Positions 15,799 through 24,540 of a DNA stretch of 64,000 bases are shown here, in pieces (within the stretch, counting starts at the first letter, position 1; every line of letters starts with the position of its first letter). Origin of the DNA: Actinacidiphila epipremni (lineage in GTDB: Bacteria > Actinomycetota > Actinomycetes > Streptomycetales > Streptomycetaceae); assembly GCF_012034175.1 (NCBI RefSeq), contig NZ_JAATEJ010000018.1:62001-126000 (forward strand), written 5' to 3'. A program made the position numbers and the translations under genes. The notes under the pieces are model-generated. The model ran no database searches. It had not been told where the DNA came from and worked only from the letters and a program-made list of their open reading frames with translations.

Positions 15799-17310
15799 TC
15801 AGCCGCCGGAGAGGATGCGGACCAGCTCCTCGGCCGTGCGGCAGCGGTCCAGCAGCTCCTTGACGTGCTTGCGGGTGCCGCGCAGCGGCTCCAGGGTGGG
15901 GACGCGCTGGAGCGAGTCGCGGCCGGGCAGGTCGAAGATGACCGAGTCCCAGGAGGCCGCGGCCACGTCGTCGGCGTACTGCTCCAGGCAGCGGCCCCGG
16001 AAGTAGGCCCTGGTGTCCTCCGGGGGCTGTGTGACAGCCCTGGCGGTCTCCTCCTCGTCCAGCAGCCGCTTGATGCGCCCGCGGGCCACCAGGCGGTTGT
16101 AGAGGCCCTTGTCGGGGCGTACGTCCGCGTACTGCAGGTCGACGAGCTGCAGGCGGGCGGCGTCCCAGCCGAGGCCGTCGCGGCGCCGGTAGCCCTCCAG
16201 GACCTCCAGCTTGGCGACCCAGTCCAGCTCGCCGGCCAGGCTCATCGGATCGCCCTCCAGCCGGTTGAGCACGTCCTCCCAGCGGGCCAGTACGTCCTTG
16301 GTCTGCGCGTCGGCGTCCGAGCCGTAGCGCTCCTCGGTGTATTTGCGGGCGAGCTCGTAATACTCCATCTGGAGCTGTACCGCGGTGAGTGTCCGGCCGT
16401 TGCGCAGCGTGATCAGCCGGCGCAGGCCCGGGTCGTGGGAGACCTCGTGCAGGGTGCGGACCGGCTGGTCGACGGCGAGGTCGACCTTGATGAAGCCGTC
16501 CTCGATCATCGACAGCACCAGCGCGGTGGTGCCGAGCTTGAGGTAGGTGGAGATCTCCGAGAGGTTGGCGTCGCCGATGATCACATGCAGGCGGCGGTAT
16601 TTCTCGGCGTCGGAGTGCGGCTCGTCCCGGGTGTTGATGATGGGCCGTTTGAGGGTGGTCTCCAGGCCGACCTCGACCTCGAAGTAGTCGGCGCGCTGGC
16701 TGAGCTGGAAGCCGTGCCCGCGGCCGTCCTGGCCGATGCCGACCCGGCCGGCGCCGGTGACGACCTGGCGGGAGACGAAGAAGGGCGTCAGGTGCCGGAC
16801 GATGTCGGAGAACGGGGTCTCCCGGCGCATGAGGTAGTTCTCGTGCGTGCCGTAGGAGGCGCCCTTGTTGTCGGTGTTGTTCTTGTACAGGTGGATCGGC
16901 TGGGCGCTGGGGAGCTGGGCGGCGCGCATCGCGGCCTCGGCCATGATGCGCTCGCCGGCCTTGTCCCACAGCACCGCGTCGCGCGGGTTGGTGATCTCGG
17001 GGGACGAGTACTCCGGGTGGGCGTGGTCGACGTAGAGCCGGGCGCCGTTGGTGAGGATGACGTTGGCCAGGCCGATGTCCTCGTCGGTCAGCTGGCTGGT
17101 GTCCGCCGCGTCGCGTGCCAGGTCAAAGCCGCGGGCGTCCCGCAGCGGGTTCTCCTCCTCGAAGTCCCAGCGGGCGCGGCGCGCCCGGTGCATCGCCGCC
17201 GCGTAGGCGTTGACGATCTGGGACGAGGTGAGCATGGCATTGGCGTTCGGGTGGCCGGGGACGGAGATCCCGTACTCCGTCTCGATGCCCATTACTCGCC
17301 GTACGGTCAT
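15799..17310 (-). CDS. dop: Deamidase of Pup (Dop), also depupylase
   Basis: PafA paralogue that converts Pup GGQ to GGE and removes Pup from conjugates. The 503-residue protein begins MTVRRVMGIETEYGIS, with the Mg-ligand Glu at residue 10; LYVDHAHPEYSSPE gives the nucleophilic Asp95. The Dop-specific insertion loop (about residues 40-75, RWDFEEENPLRDARGFD) distinguishes it from PafA. Start 17310 is supported by ggaggg. A hairpin (17357-17393) separates it from arc. Confidence 0.97.
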   Translation of the reverse strand: MTVRRVMGIETEYGISVPGHPNANAMLTSSQIVNAYAAAMHRARRARWDFEEENPLRDARGFDLARDAADTSQLTDEDIGLANVILTNGARLYVDHAHPEYSSPEITNPRDAVLWDKAGERIMAEAAMRAAQLPSAQPIHLYKNNTDNKGASYGTHENYLMRRETPFSDIVRHLTPFFVSRQVVTGAGRVGIGQDGRGHGFQLSQRADYFEVEVGLETTLKRPIINTRDEPHSDAEKYRRLHVIIGDANLSEISTYLKLGTTALVLSMIEDGFIKVDLAVDQPVRTLHEVSHDPGLRRLITLRNGRTLTAVQLQMEYYELARKYTEERYGSDADAQTKDVLARWEDVLNRLEGDPMSLAGELDWVAKLEVLEGYRRRDGLGWDAARLQLVDLQYADVRPDKGLYNRLVARGRIKRLLDEEETARAVTQPPEDTRAYFRGRCLEQYADDVAAASWDSVIFDLPGRDSLQRVPTLEPLRGTRKHVKELLDRCRTAEELVRILSGG

Positions 17311-17356
17311 GCGGCCCTCCTTGCCCGGCTCCGGCCCGTGCGGGCCGGGAAACACA

Positions 17357-17393
17357 CCGGCTGCGGGTACCCGCTGTCGGGACCCGCAGCCGG
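17357..17393. terminator. Hairpin between arc and dop
   Basis: ccggctgcgggt (17357-17368) pairs with acccgcagccgg (17382-17393), with ccc/ggg extending the stem past a one-base bulge. It probably limits read-through from arc to dop. Confidence 0.7.
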
Positions 17394-17403
17394 AGGGTAG
17401 TGC

Positions 17404-19170
17404 TTACAGATACTGTCCGGTGTTCGCCACGGTGTCGATGGAGCGACCCGTGTCGGCGCCCTGCTTTCCGGTCACCAGGGTGCGGATGAAGACGATCCGC
17501 TCGCCCTTCTTGCCGGAGATGCGGGCCCAGTCGTCGGGGTTGGTGGTGTTGGGCAGGTCCTCGTTCTCCTTGAACTCGTCCACGCAGGCGGCGAGCAGGT
17601 GGGAGACCCGCATACCGCGCTGGTCGTGGTCGAGGAAGGCCTTGATCGCCATCTTCTTGGCCCGGTCGACGATGTTCTGGATCATCGCTCCGGAGTTGAA
17701 GTCCTTGAAGTAGAGGACTTCCTTGTCACCGTTGGCGTAGGTGACCTCCAGGAAGCGGTTCTCCTCGCTCTCGGAGTACATCCGCTCGACCACGGACTGG
17801 ATCATGGCGTCCACGGTGCCGGCCCGCGAGCCGCCGTGCTCGGCGAGGTCGTCGGCGTGCAGCGGGAGGGTGTCGACGAGGTACTTGGAGAAGATGTCCT
17901 TGGCCGCCTCGGCGTCGGGCCGCTCGATCTTGATCTTCACATCGAGCCGGCCGGGGCGCAGGATGGCCGGGTCGATCATGTCCTCGCGGTTGGACGCGCC
18001 GATCACGATCACGTTCTCCAGGCCCTCGACGCCGTCGATCTCGGCGAGGAGCTGGGGGACGATGGTGTTCTCCACGTCGGAGCTGACGCCGCTGCCGCGG
18101 GTGCGGAACAGCGACTCCATCTCGTCGAAGAACACGATGACCGGGGTGCCCTCGCTGGCCTTCTCGCGGGCGCGCTGGAAGACCAGGCGGATCTGCCGCT
18201 CGGTCTCGCCCACGTACTTGTTGAGCAGCTCGGGGCCCTTGATGTTCAGGAAGTAGCTCTTGCCCTGCGGCTGGCCGGTGACCTCGGCGACCTTCTTGGC
18301 CAGCGAGTTGGCGACGGCCTTGGCGATGAGCGTCTTGCCGCAGCCGGGGGGGCCGTAGAGCAGGACGCCCTTGGGCGGGCGCAGTTCGTATTCCTTGAAC
18401 AGGTCGGCGTGCAGGTAGGGCAGTTCCACCGCGTCGCGGATCTGCTCGATCTGGTTGCCGAGGCCGCCGATCTGGCGGTAGTCGATGTCGGGGACCTCTT
18501 CGAGTACGAGCTCCTCGACCTCGCTCTTGGGCACGCGTTCGTAGACGTACCCGGAGCGGGGTTCGAGCAGCAGTGCGTCACCGGTGCGCAGGGTGCCGTC
18601 GAGGAGGGGTTCGGCGAGCCGGACGACCCTTTCCTCGTCGGTGTGCCCGATGACCAGGGCGCGCTCGCCGTCCTCCAGGATCTCCTTGAGGGTGACGATG
18701 TCGCCGACGCGTTCGAACTCCATGGCGTCGACCACGTTGAGCGCCTCGTTGAGGAGCAGTTCCTGGCCGCGCCGGAGCTCGTCGAGGTCGACGGAGGGGC
18801 TGACGTTCACCCGGAGCTTGCGCCCGCCGGTGAAGATGTCGGCCGTGCCGTCGTCGTTGGCCTGCAGGAAGACGCCGAAGCCCGCGGGGGGCTGGGCGAG
18901 CCGGTCGACCTCCTCCTTCAGGGCCACGATCTGGTCGCGGGCCTCGCGCAGGGTGCTCGCCAGCCGTTCGTTCTGCGCGGATACGCCGGACAGGTTGGTC
19001 TGCAGCTCGACGATCCGCTCCTCGAGAATCCTCGTGTGCCGCGGAGAGTCGGCGAGCTTGCGTCGCAGGACGGCGATCTCCTGCTCAAGAAAGGCGACCT
19101 CGCTCTTGGGGTCTTCCGAACCCCGAGCGGGTCGGCCGCCACGGTTGATGTCGTCGTCGTGGGCCGCCAC
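17404..19170 (-). CDS. arc: Proteasome-associated AAA+ ATPase ARC/Mpa
   Basis: Hexameric unfoldase that captures pupylated proteins and feeds them to PrcAB. 588 residues: N-terminal coiled coil (about 22-92), two OB-type domains (about 95-225), AAA+ domain with Walker A YGPPGCGKT (272-280) and Walker B VIVFFDE (about 344-350), and C-terminal GQYL, the penultimate-tyrosine motif that docks on the alpha ring. GTG at 19170 is chosen because ggaggaggtgagg precedes it; the upstream in-frame TTG is part of that ribosome site. Confidence 0.97.
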   Translation of the reverse strand: MAAHDDDINRGGRPARGSEDPKSEVAFLEQEIAVLRRKLADSPRHTRILEERIVELQTNLSGVSAQNERLASTLREARDQIVALKEEVDRLAQPPAGFGVFLQANDDGTADIFTGGRKLRVNVSPSVDLDELRRGQELLLNEALNVVDAMEFERVGDIVTLKEILEDGERALVIGHTDEERVVRLAEPLLDGTLRTGDALLLEPRSGYVYERVPKSEVEELVLEEVPDIDYRQIGGLGNQIEQIRDAVELPYLHADLFKEYELRPPKGVLLYGPPGCGKTLIAKAVANSLAKKVAEVTGQPQGKSYFLNIKGPELLNKYVGETERQIRLVFQRAREKASEGTPVIVFFDEMESLFRTRGSGVSSDVENTIVPQLLAEIDGVEGLENVIVIGASNREDMIDPAILRPGRLDVKIKIERPDAEAAKDIFSKYLVDTLPLHADDLAEHGGSRAGTVDAMIQSVVERMYSESEENRFLEVTYANGDKEVLYFKDFNSGAMIQNIVDRAKKMAIKAFLDHDQRGMRVSHLLAACVDEFKENEDLPNTTNPDDWARISGKKGERIVFIRTLVTGKQGADTGRSIDTVANTGQYL

Positions 19171-19208
19171 GGTCCTCACCTCCTCCAAGGGGAGCTGGAC
19201 GTTTCCAG

Positions 19209-19236
19209 ACCCTACCTGGGCTGGTGGGGGTTGAAA
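19209..19236 (-). promoter_or_regulatory. Candidate arc promoter
   Basis: On the minus strand TTTCAA (19236-19231) and TAGGGT (19214-19209) are spaced by 16 bp, about 40 bp upstream of the arc start. The -10 fits the Streptomyces TAgnnT consensus; the -35 is imperfect. Confidence 0.35.
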
Positions 19237-19411
19237 CCCCTAGATCACAAAGACGATCGCGGTGTGTCCGATCTTCACCCTTGCGCACGTCCCTCCGCCA
19301 CTGAGATACCCACCGAGCCCGGCACGAAAGCCGCCGGTTGTATCGTCGATTCGGTCAACAGCCGGACAGGGCGGTTGCTTCCCGAACGATCGACGGCAGG
19401 GATGAGTTTCC

Positions 19412-19711
19412 GTGAGCAACGAGACGGTGGATACGGCCGAGGCGCTTGAGGTCTGGATCGACCAGGACCTGTGCACCGGTGACGGCATCTGCGTGCAGTA
19501 CGCGCCCGAGGTCTTCGAGCTGGACATCGACGGCCTGGCCTATGTGAAGGACGCGGCCGACGAGCTGGTGCAGACCCCTGGGGCCACCGTACCGGTTCCG
19601 CTGCCTTTGCTGCGGGATGTGGTGGATTCGGCGCGGGAGTGCCCGGGCGAGTGCATCCATGTGCGGCGGGCGGCCGACCGGGTCGAGGTGTACGGGCCGG
19701 ACGCGCCGTAG
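19412..19711 (+). CDS. Ferredoxin, [3Fe-4S]-type
   Basis: 99-residue single-cluster ferredoxin. The ligands are visible in DLCTGDGIC and ARECPGEC: C-x5-C then C-P, the spacing of 3Fe-4S ferredoxins that serve P450s and other oxidoreductases, plus an extra cysteine three residues after the last ligand. The GTG start follows a gcaggga ribosome-site-like stretch. It diverges from arc and is convergent with the next gene. No P450 or reductase lies nearby, so the partner is unknown. Confidence 0.9.
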   Translation: MSNETVDTAEALEVWIDQDLCTGDGICVQYAPEVFELDIDGLAYVKDAADELVQTPGATVPVPLPLLRDVVDSARECPGECIHVRRAADRVEVYGPDAP

Positions 19712-19733
19712 CGGGCCCCCGGGGCGCTGCGGG

Positions 19734-20327
19734 TCAGGCGGCGGTGCCGGCGGGGCCGGGGAGGGCGACGTAGCGGTCGCCCCGCCATTCCCAGGAGTAG
19801 CTGCGGCTGAGGTCGGGGCAGCACTGCGGGACGCTGTCGGAGGAGAAGCCGAGGACGGTGGCCTTGACGGTGCGGCCTTCGAGCCGGAAGTCCTGGATCT
19901 GCCGGTTGTCCTGGGGCTTGACCAGGGTGACGGCGATGACCGGGGCGCCGCCGGGCTCGGCGGGCGCGTGCAGGACGTAGACGCCGCTGGGCGGGGTGCC
20001 GGTGTCGGAGTGGCAGCGGACGACGACGGCGGTCTCCGGGCGGCCGTCGCCGTCGAGGTCGCCGGAGACCCGGCTGATGACGTCGGTGCGGACGCCGCCG
20101 GGGCAGTTCAGCGGGTACGTGGCGGCGGTCGGGTCGGGTGCGGTGACCGGGGCCGTGGGGGCGGCGGGGGTCGCGGGCGCCGCGGTGGTGTGCTTGCCGG
20201 ACGAGGCGTCGGCGGTGGGGACGAGGGCCATGGCGGCGACGACGGCGCCGAGGGCGGCGGCCGTGCTGATCCAGTGGACGCCGCGCGCGTGGGTGTGCGG
20301 GTGGTCCTGGCCTGCGGACGGCTGCAC
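19734..20327 (-). CDS. Putative secreted or anchored protein with DxDGDG motif
   Basis: 197 residues. A short basic/His N-terminus is followed by one hydrophobic segment (about residues 20-38), an Ala/Pro/Thr-rich linker and a compact domain of about 120 residues. VSGDLDGDGRPETAVVV resembles the calcium-binding loop of FG-GAP/VCBS-type repeats. Cysteines (NCPGG, RCHS, QCCPDL) suggest disulfides in an extracytoplasmic domain. GTG at 20327 has aggaga upstream. Function not recognised. Confidence 0.75.
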   Translation of the reverse strand: MQPSAGQDHPHTHARGVHWISTAAALGAVVAAMALVPTADASSGKHTTAAPATPAAPTAPVTAPDPTAATYPLNCPGGVRTDVISRVSGDLDGDGRPETAVVVRCHSDTGTPPSGVYVLHAPAEPGGAPVIAVTLVKPQDNRQIQDFRLEGRTVKATVLGFSSDSVPQCCPDLSRSYSWEWRGDRYVALPGPAGTAA

Positions 20328-20406
20328 TCGCCTGTCTCCTGGGGTCGTTCGGCGGGGGTGGCCAGCATCGTGCCATACGTCACACCGGGCGGGAACGGCG
20401 GGGGCG

Positions 20407-20465
20407 GGCCCGGGGAGCCCGGGCCGGGAACGCGACAGCCGGTCCGTCCTGGGCGGGCGGACCGG
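20407..20465. terminator. Two tandem hairpins downstream of trmI
   Basis: ggcccggg/cccgggcc (20407-20414 with 20418-20425) and ccggtccg/cggaccgg (20439-20446 with 20458-20465) form consecutive stems between the trmI stop and the next minus-strand gene. They probably terminate trmI. Confidence 0.55.
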
Positions 20466-20534
20466 CGGTGCAGGGGGGTGAAGTTGGCCGGAATTCGGCG
20501 GGGCCGCGGGGGGGCGGCGCGGCGGCCGGGCGGT

Positions 20535-21443
20535 TCAGCTGTCGGCGGCGGGGCCGCTCGGGCTGCCGGGGCCGGCGTAGTCCTCGCCGTAGGCGCCCTT
20601 GGCGGGCCGGCGGCGGCGCAGCGGCGGCTCGACGCCGTCGGCGAGCCGGCGGGCGGTGAGCAGGAAGCCGGTGTGGCCGATCATGCGGTGGTCGGGCCGC
20701 ACGGCCAGGCCCTCGACGTGCCAGGTGCGCACCATGGTCTCCCAGGCGGCGGGCTCGTTGAAGGTGCCGTGCTCGCGGATCGCCTCGACGGTGCGGGCCA
20801 GCTGGGTCGTGGTGGCGACGTAGGCGCACAGGATGCCGCCGGGCACGAGGGCCTTGGAGACGGCGTCCAGGCATTCCCAGGGGGCGAGCATGTCGAGGAT
20901 GACCCGGTCGACGTCGGTGTCCGACAGGTGGTCCTGGAGGTCGCCGACGGTGAGCTGCCAGGCGGGGTGGGGGCCGCCGAAGTAGCGCTCGACGTTCTGG
21001 GCGGCGATCTCGGCGAAGTCGGCGCGCCGCTCGTAGCTGTGCAGCATGCCGTGGTCGCCGATGGCGCGCAGCAGGAAGGTGCTGAGCGATCCGGAGCCGA
21101 CGCCGGCCTCGACCACCCGGGCGCCGGCGAAGATGTCGGCCATGGCCAGGATCTGCCCCGCGTCCTTGGGGTAGACCACGGCGGCCCCGCGGGGCATGGA
21201 CAGGACGTAGTCGGGGAGCAGCGGGCGCAGCGCGAGGTAGGCGACGTTTCCGGTGGTACGGACGACACTGCCTTCGGGAGCACCGATCAGCTCGTCGTGC
21301 GGGAAGGCACCTTTGTGGGTGTGGAACTGCTTCCCGGCTTCGAGCGTGAAGGTGTAGTGGCGTCCCTTGGGGTCGGTGAGCTGGACCTGGTCCCCGACTC
21401 TGAAGGGCCCGCGACGGCGGGCGGCACCGGTCGGTTCGGACAT
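20535..21443 (-). CDS. trmI: tRNA (adenine-N1)-methyltransferase TrmI
   Basis: SAM-dependent enzyme forming m1A58 in the T loop of tRNA. 302 residues with an N-terminal beta domain (FRVGDQVQLTDPKGRHYTF), the SAM loop VVEAGVGSGSLS (motif I), YERR (motif II) and ILDMLAPWE (motif IV). MSEP at 21443 is preferred to MIP three codons upstream. A TrmI gene close to the proteasome locus is common in actinobacteria. Genes downstream are separated by hairpins. Confidence 0.94.
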   Translation of the reverse strand: MSEPTGAARRRGPFRVGDQVQLTDPKGRHYTFTLEAGKQFHTHKGAFPHDELIGAPEGSVVRTTGNVAYLALRPLLPDYVLSMPRGAAVVYPKDAGQILAMADIFAGARVVEAGVGSGSLSTFLLRAIGDHGMLHSYERRADFAEIAAQNVERYFGGPHPAWQLTVGDLQDHLSDTDVDRVILDMLAPWECLDAVSKALVPGGILCAYVATTTQLARTVEAIREHGTFNEPAAWETMVRTWHVEGLAVRPDHRMIGHTGFLLTARRLADGVEPPLRRRRPAKGAYGEDYAGPGSPSGPAADS

Positions 21444-21555
21444 GGGGATCACCTTATCGGGCTTTCCCGCCGCCCCTGACCGCCGCTGACCGGCCCGGGC
21501 CGCCCCGGTAACAGGCCGCAGGGTCAGGCCGCGGGGTCAGGCCGGGCGCGCGGGG

Positions 21556-22773
21556 TCAGGCCGGGCGGGACATGGCCGCGATGAAGGCCTTCTCGACGTC
21601 GGCGGTGGACAGGACGCCGTAGATCTCGCCGGTGGGCTCGATGACGAGGTATTCGGTGGACGGGGTGGCCCTGAGGGTGTCGAGGAGGTCCTCGCCGGCG
21701 AGCTCGGCGGAGACCCGCATACCGGGGGTGAGCTCCTGGGACAGGCCGCTGACCGCGACCCAGGGGCGGCGGTGCTCGGGGATGGAGACGATCGCGGACT
21801 CGCGGACCAGGGCCGTGGGGTCGCCGCGGCCGTCGACGACGACCAGGGCGCGGGCGCCGGCTTCGTCGGCGCGGCGCAGCGCCTCGGACAGCGGGGTGTC
21901 GGAGGCGACCGGGACGGCCCGCCGGGTCAGGGTGCGGGCGCGCAGCTCCGGCAGGGCCTCGCGCAGCCGGGCCATCCGCAGGCTGTTGCCGGCGCCGGTC
22001 CAGATGATGGCGGCCAGGATCGCGGCGAGCAGCGCGTCGGTGAGGGAGTCGACGCCGGTGGTGGAGCCGCTGCCGCGCCCGTAGGACAGCAGGGGCAGGC
22101 CGATGAGCACGGCGAGCGCCAGGGCACGGCCGACCCAGGCGGCGGCGATGGTGCCGGTCATGGCGCGGCCACTGATCTTCCACACGACGGCGCGCAGCAT
22201 GCGACCGCCGTCCAGCGGCAGGCCGGGCAGGAAGTTGAAGATCGCAACGATGAGGTTGCTGACCATGAGCCCGGCGAGCAGCACCCCGGGCACGGTGCCG
22301 GATTCCACGAGCTGCATGCCGCCGAAGAAGATCCCGGCCAGGACGAGGGAGAGCAGGGGGCCGACGAAGGCCAGCACGAATTCCCGGCCGGGGGTGTCGG
22401 ACTCCTTCTCGATCTCGGAGACGCCGCCGAAGAACTGGAGCTGGATGCGCCGTACGGGCAGCTTGAAGCGCAGCGCGGCGACGGTGTGGGCGAGCTCGTG
22501 GACCAGCACGGAGGCGTAGAAGGCGACGGCGAAGAAGAGCGAGACGAGGTAGCGGACGCCGCCGAGGTGGGGCAGTACGGTGTCGAGCTGGTCGCCGAAG
22601 ACCCAGGTGATCAGGGCGGCGACCAGGAACCAGCTGGGGGCGACGTAGATGGGGACGCCGAAGAAGCGGCCGACGGGGATCCCGCCGCCGGGCCCTCGTG
22701 GGGCCGTGCCGGGGTCTGCGCCGTGGCCAGGGGCGTCGTTCTTTCCGGACGGCGGCCCACCGCTCTCGCTCAC
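21556..22773 (-). CDS. Site-2 protease (M50) with CBS domains
   Basis: 405-residue intramembrane zinc metalloprotease. HELAH at residues 92-96 supplies two zinc ligands and the catalytic Glu; LPLDGGRM near residue 196 supplies the Asp ligand. Several membrane helices precede a C-terminal pair of CBS domains (about 270-400) that may bind nucleotides. It likely cleaves membrane-bound regulators such as anti-sigma factors; the substrate is unknown. Triplicated gggtcaggccg surrounds the stop codon. It diverges from the RecB-like gene. Confidence 0.93.
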   Translation of the reverse strand: MSESGGPPSGKNDAPGHGADPGTAPRGPGGGIPVGRFFGVPIYVAPSWFLVAALITWVFGDQLDTVLPHLGGVRYLVSLFFAVAFYASVLVHELAHTVAALRFKLPVRRIQLQFFGGVSEIEKESDTPGREFVLAFVGPLLSLVLAGIFFGGMQLVESGTVPGVLLAGLMVSNLIVAIFNFLPGLPLDGGRMLRAVVWKISGRAMTGTIAAAWVGRALALAVLIGLPLLSYGRGSGSTTGVDSLTDALLAAILAAIIWTGAGNSLRMARLREALPELRARTLTRRAVPVASDTPLSEALRRADEAGARALVVVDGRGDPTALVRESAIVSIPEHRRPWVAVSGLSQELTPGMRVSAELAGEDLLDTLRATPSTEYLVIEPTGEIYGVLSTADVEKAFIAAMSRPA

Positions 22774-22902
22774 TGCTTCCCCTCGTTCGGCTGTCCGACC
22801 TGGTACCGATCATGCGGGACGCAGGCCTCACCAGCCATGCTATTGCGCCGTTACGCCCGGCGGGCACCGGCTTGTCAGTGGCAGGCCGTAGGGTCGTCTG
22901 CC

Positions 22903-23793
22903 ATGGGGAGCAATATCGAGAGCACCGACCGCGCCACCGTCCCGCCGCCGCGACCGCCGTCGTCGCTGTCGCCGTCGCGGGCGTCCGACTTCATGCGCTG
23001 CCCGCTGCTGTACCGGCTGCGGGTGATCGACAAGCTCCCGGAGAAGCCGAGCCTGGCGGCGACGCGCGGGACGGTGGTGCACGCGGTGCTGGAGCGGCTG
23101 TTCGACGCGCCGGCGGCCGAGCGGACCGCGGAGCGGGCCCGGGGCCTGGTGCCGGGCGAGTGGGAGCGGCTGCTGGCGGCCCGGCCGGAGCTGGCGTCGC
23201 TGTTCGACGCGGCGCAGCCGGCGGCGCTCGCGGAGTGGCTGGAGAGCGCCCGCGCCCTGGTGGACCGCTGGTTCACCCTGGAGGACCCGACGCGGCTGGA
23301 GCCGGCCGAGCGGGAGATGTACGTGGAGACGGTGCTGGAGTCGGGGCTGACGCTGCGCGGGTATGTGGACCGGCTGGATGTGGCGCCGGCCAGTGGTGAT
23401 CTGCGGGTGGTGGACTACAAGACGGGCAAGGCGCCGCGCCCGGAGTACGCCGACGAGGCGCTGTTCCAGATGTCGTTCTACGCGCTGGTGCTGTGGCGGC
23501 TGCGGGGGGTGGTGCCGCGGCGGCTGCAGCTGGTGTATCTGGGCAGCGGGGATGTGCTGACGTTCGATCCGTCGCCGGCGGATCTGCTGCGCACCGAGCG
23601 CAAGCTGCTGGCGCTGTGGCAGGCGATCCGCGCGGCCACGGCGAGCGGGGACTGGCGCCCGCGGCGGACTCCGCTGTGCGGGTGGTGCGACCACCAGGCG
23701 GTCTGTCCGGAATTCGGGGGGACTCCCCCGCCCTATCCGCTGGCGGTGACCGCGGGGGCGGTGCCGGCGGTGGGCGAGAATGATCCGGTATAG
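22903..23793 (+). CDS. RecB-family (PD-(D/E)XK) nuclease with predicted Fe-S cluster
   Basis: 296 residues. RASDFMRCPLLYRLRVID, RGTVVHAVLE and the catalytic VVDYKTGKAP identify the RecB/AddB-type nuclease fold. The cysteine arrangement (one in MRCPLLY and three in CGWCDHQAVC at the C-terminus) is that of nucleases holding a [4Fe-4S] cluster around the active site. The start at 22903 lies in the divergent region shared with the site-2 protease. It ends 18 bp before the response regulator, so the two may be co-transcribed. Role in repair is inferred. Confidence 0.9.
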   Translation: MGSNIESTDRATVPPPRPPSSLSPSRASDFMRCPLLYRLRVIDKLPEKPSLAATRGTVVHAVLERLFDAPAAERTAERARGLVPGEWERLLAARPELASLFDAAQPAALAEWLESARALVDRWFTLEDPTRLEPAEREMYVETVLESGLTLRGYVDRLDVAPASGDLRVVDYKTGKAPRPEYADEALFQMSFYALVLWRLRGVVPRRLQLVYLGSGDVLTFDPSPADLLRTERKLLALWQAIRAATASGDWRPRRTPLCGWCDHQAVCPEFGGTPPPYPLAVTAGAVPAVGENDPV

Positions 23794-23811
23794 CGAAGAC
23801 GGAGGATGATC

Positions 23812-24483
23812 GTGGCGATCCGCGTTCTGCTGGTGGACGACCAGCCCCTGCTGCGTACCGGTTTCCGGATGATCCTGGAGGCCGAGCCGGACATCGCGGT
23901 GGTCGGCGAGGCCGGTGACGGCCAGCAGGCGCTGGACCAGGTGCGGGCACTGCAGCCCGATGTGGTGCTGATGGACATCCGGATGCCCCGGATGGACGGG
24001 GTGGAGGCGACCCGGCAGATCACCGGTCCTGACCGGTCGGGGCCGGCGAAGGTGCTGGTGCTCACCACCTTCGACCTGGACGAGTACGTGGTGGAGGCGC
24101 TGCGTGCCGGGGCGAGCGGGTTCCTGCTGAAGGACGCGCCGGCGGCGGAGCTGGTGCAGGCCATCCGGGTGGTGGCGGCCGGTGAGGCGATGCTGGCGCC
24201 GAGCATCACCCGGCGGCTGCTCGACAAGTACGCGGGGCGGCTGCCGTCGGGGGACGAGTCGGTGCCGCCGCCGCTGCACACGCTGACCGAGCGCGAGGTG
24301 GAGGTGCTCAAGCTGGTGGCGCGGGGGCTGTCGAACGCGGAGATCGCCGCGGAGCTGTTCGTGTCGGAGACGACCGTCAAGACGCATGTGGGGCATGTGC
24401 TGACGAAGCTGGGGCTGCGCGACCGGGTGCAGGCGGCGGTGTACGCGTACGAGAGCGGGCTGGTGCGCCCCGGGGCGGGCTGA
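23812..24483 (+). CDS. NarL/LuxR-family response regulator (no kinase adjacent)
   Basis: REC domain with acidic pair VDD near residue 9, phosphoacceptor Asp55 in VVLMDIRMPRMDG and KD at the end of the domain (LLKDAP), then a LuxR-type HTH (LTEREVEVLKLVARGLSNAE) at about residues 155-215. GTG at 23812 has ggagg at proper spacing; the ATG two codons earlier overlaps that site. No histidine kinase is adjacent, so its sensor is elsewhere or it is an orphan. Confidence 0.94.
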   Translation: MAIRVLLVDDQPLLRTGFRMILEAEPDIAVVGEAGDGQQALDQVRALQPDVVLMDIRMPRMDGVEATRQITGPDRSGPAKVLVLTTFDLDEYVVEALRAGASGFLLKDAPAAELVQAIRVVAAGEAMLAPSITRRLLDKYAGRLPSGDESVPPPLHTLTEREVEVLKLVARGLSNAEIAAELFVSETTVKTHVGHVLTKLGLRDRVQAAVYAYESGLVRPGAG

Positions 24484-24504
24484 GGGGCCCGGCGCCGGGG
24501 CGGC

Positions 24505-24532
24505 CCCGGGTGCGCCCGGTGGCGCACCCGGG
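24505..24532. terminator. 12-bp tetraloop terminator between converging genes
   Basis: cccgggtgcgcc (24505-24516) pairs perfectly with 24521-24532 around cggt. It lies between the response regulator and the binding-protein gene, whose 3' ends face each other. Confidence 0.8.
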
Positions 24533-24540
24533 CGGGCGGG

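Noticed and set aside
19412..19711. P450 electron-transfer pair
   Set aside because: The ferredoxin type fits P450 partners but no P450 or ferredoxin reductase lies in the window.
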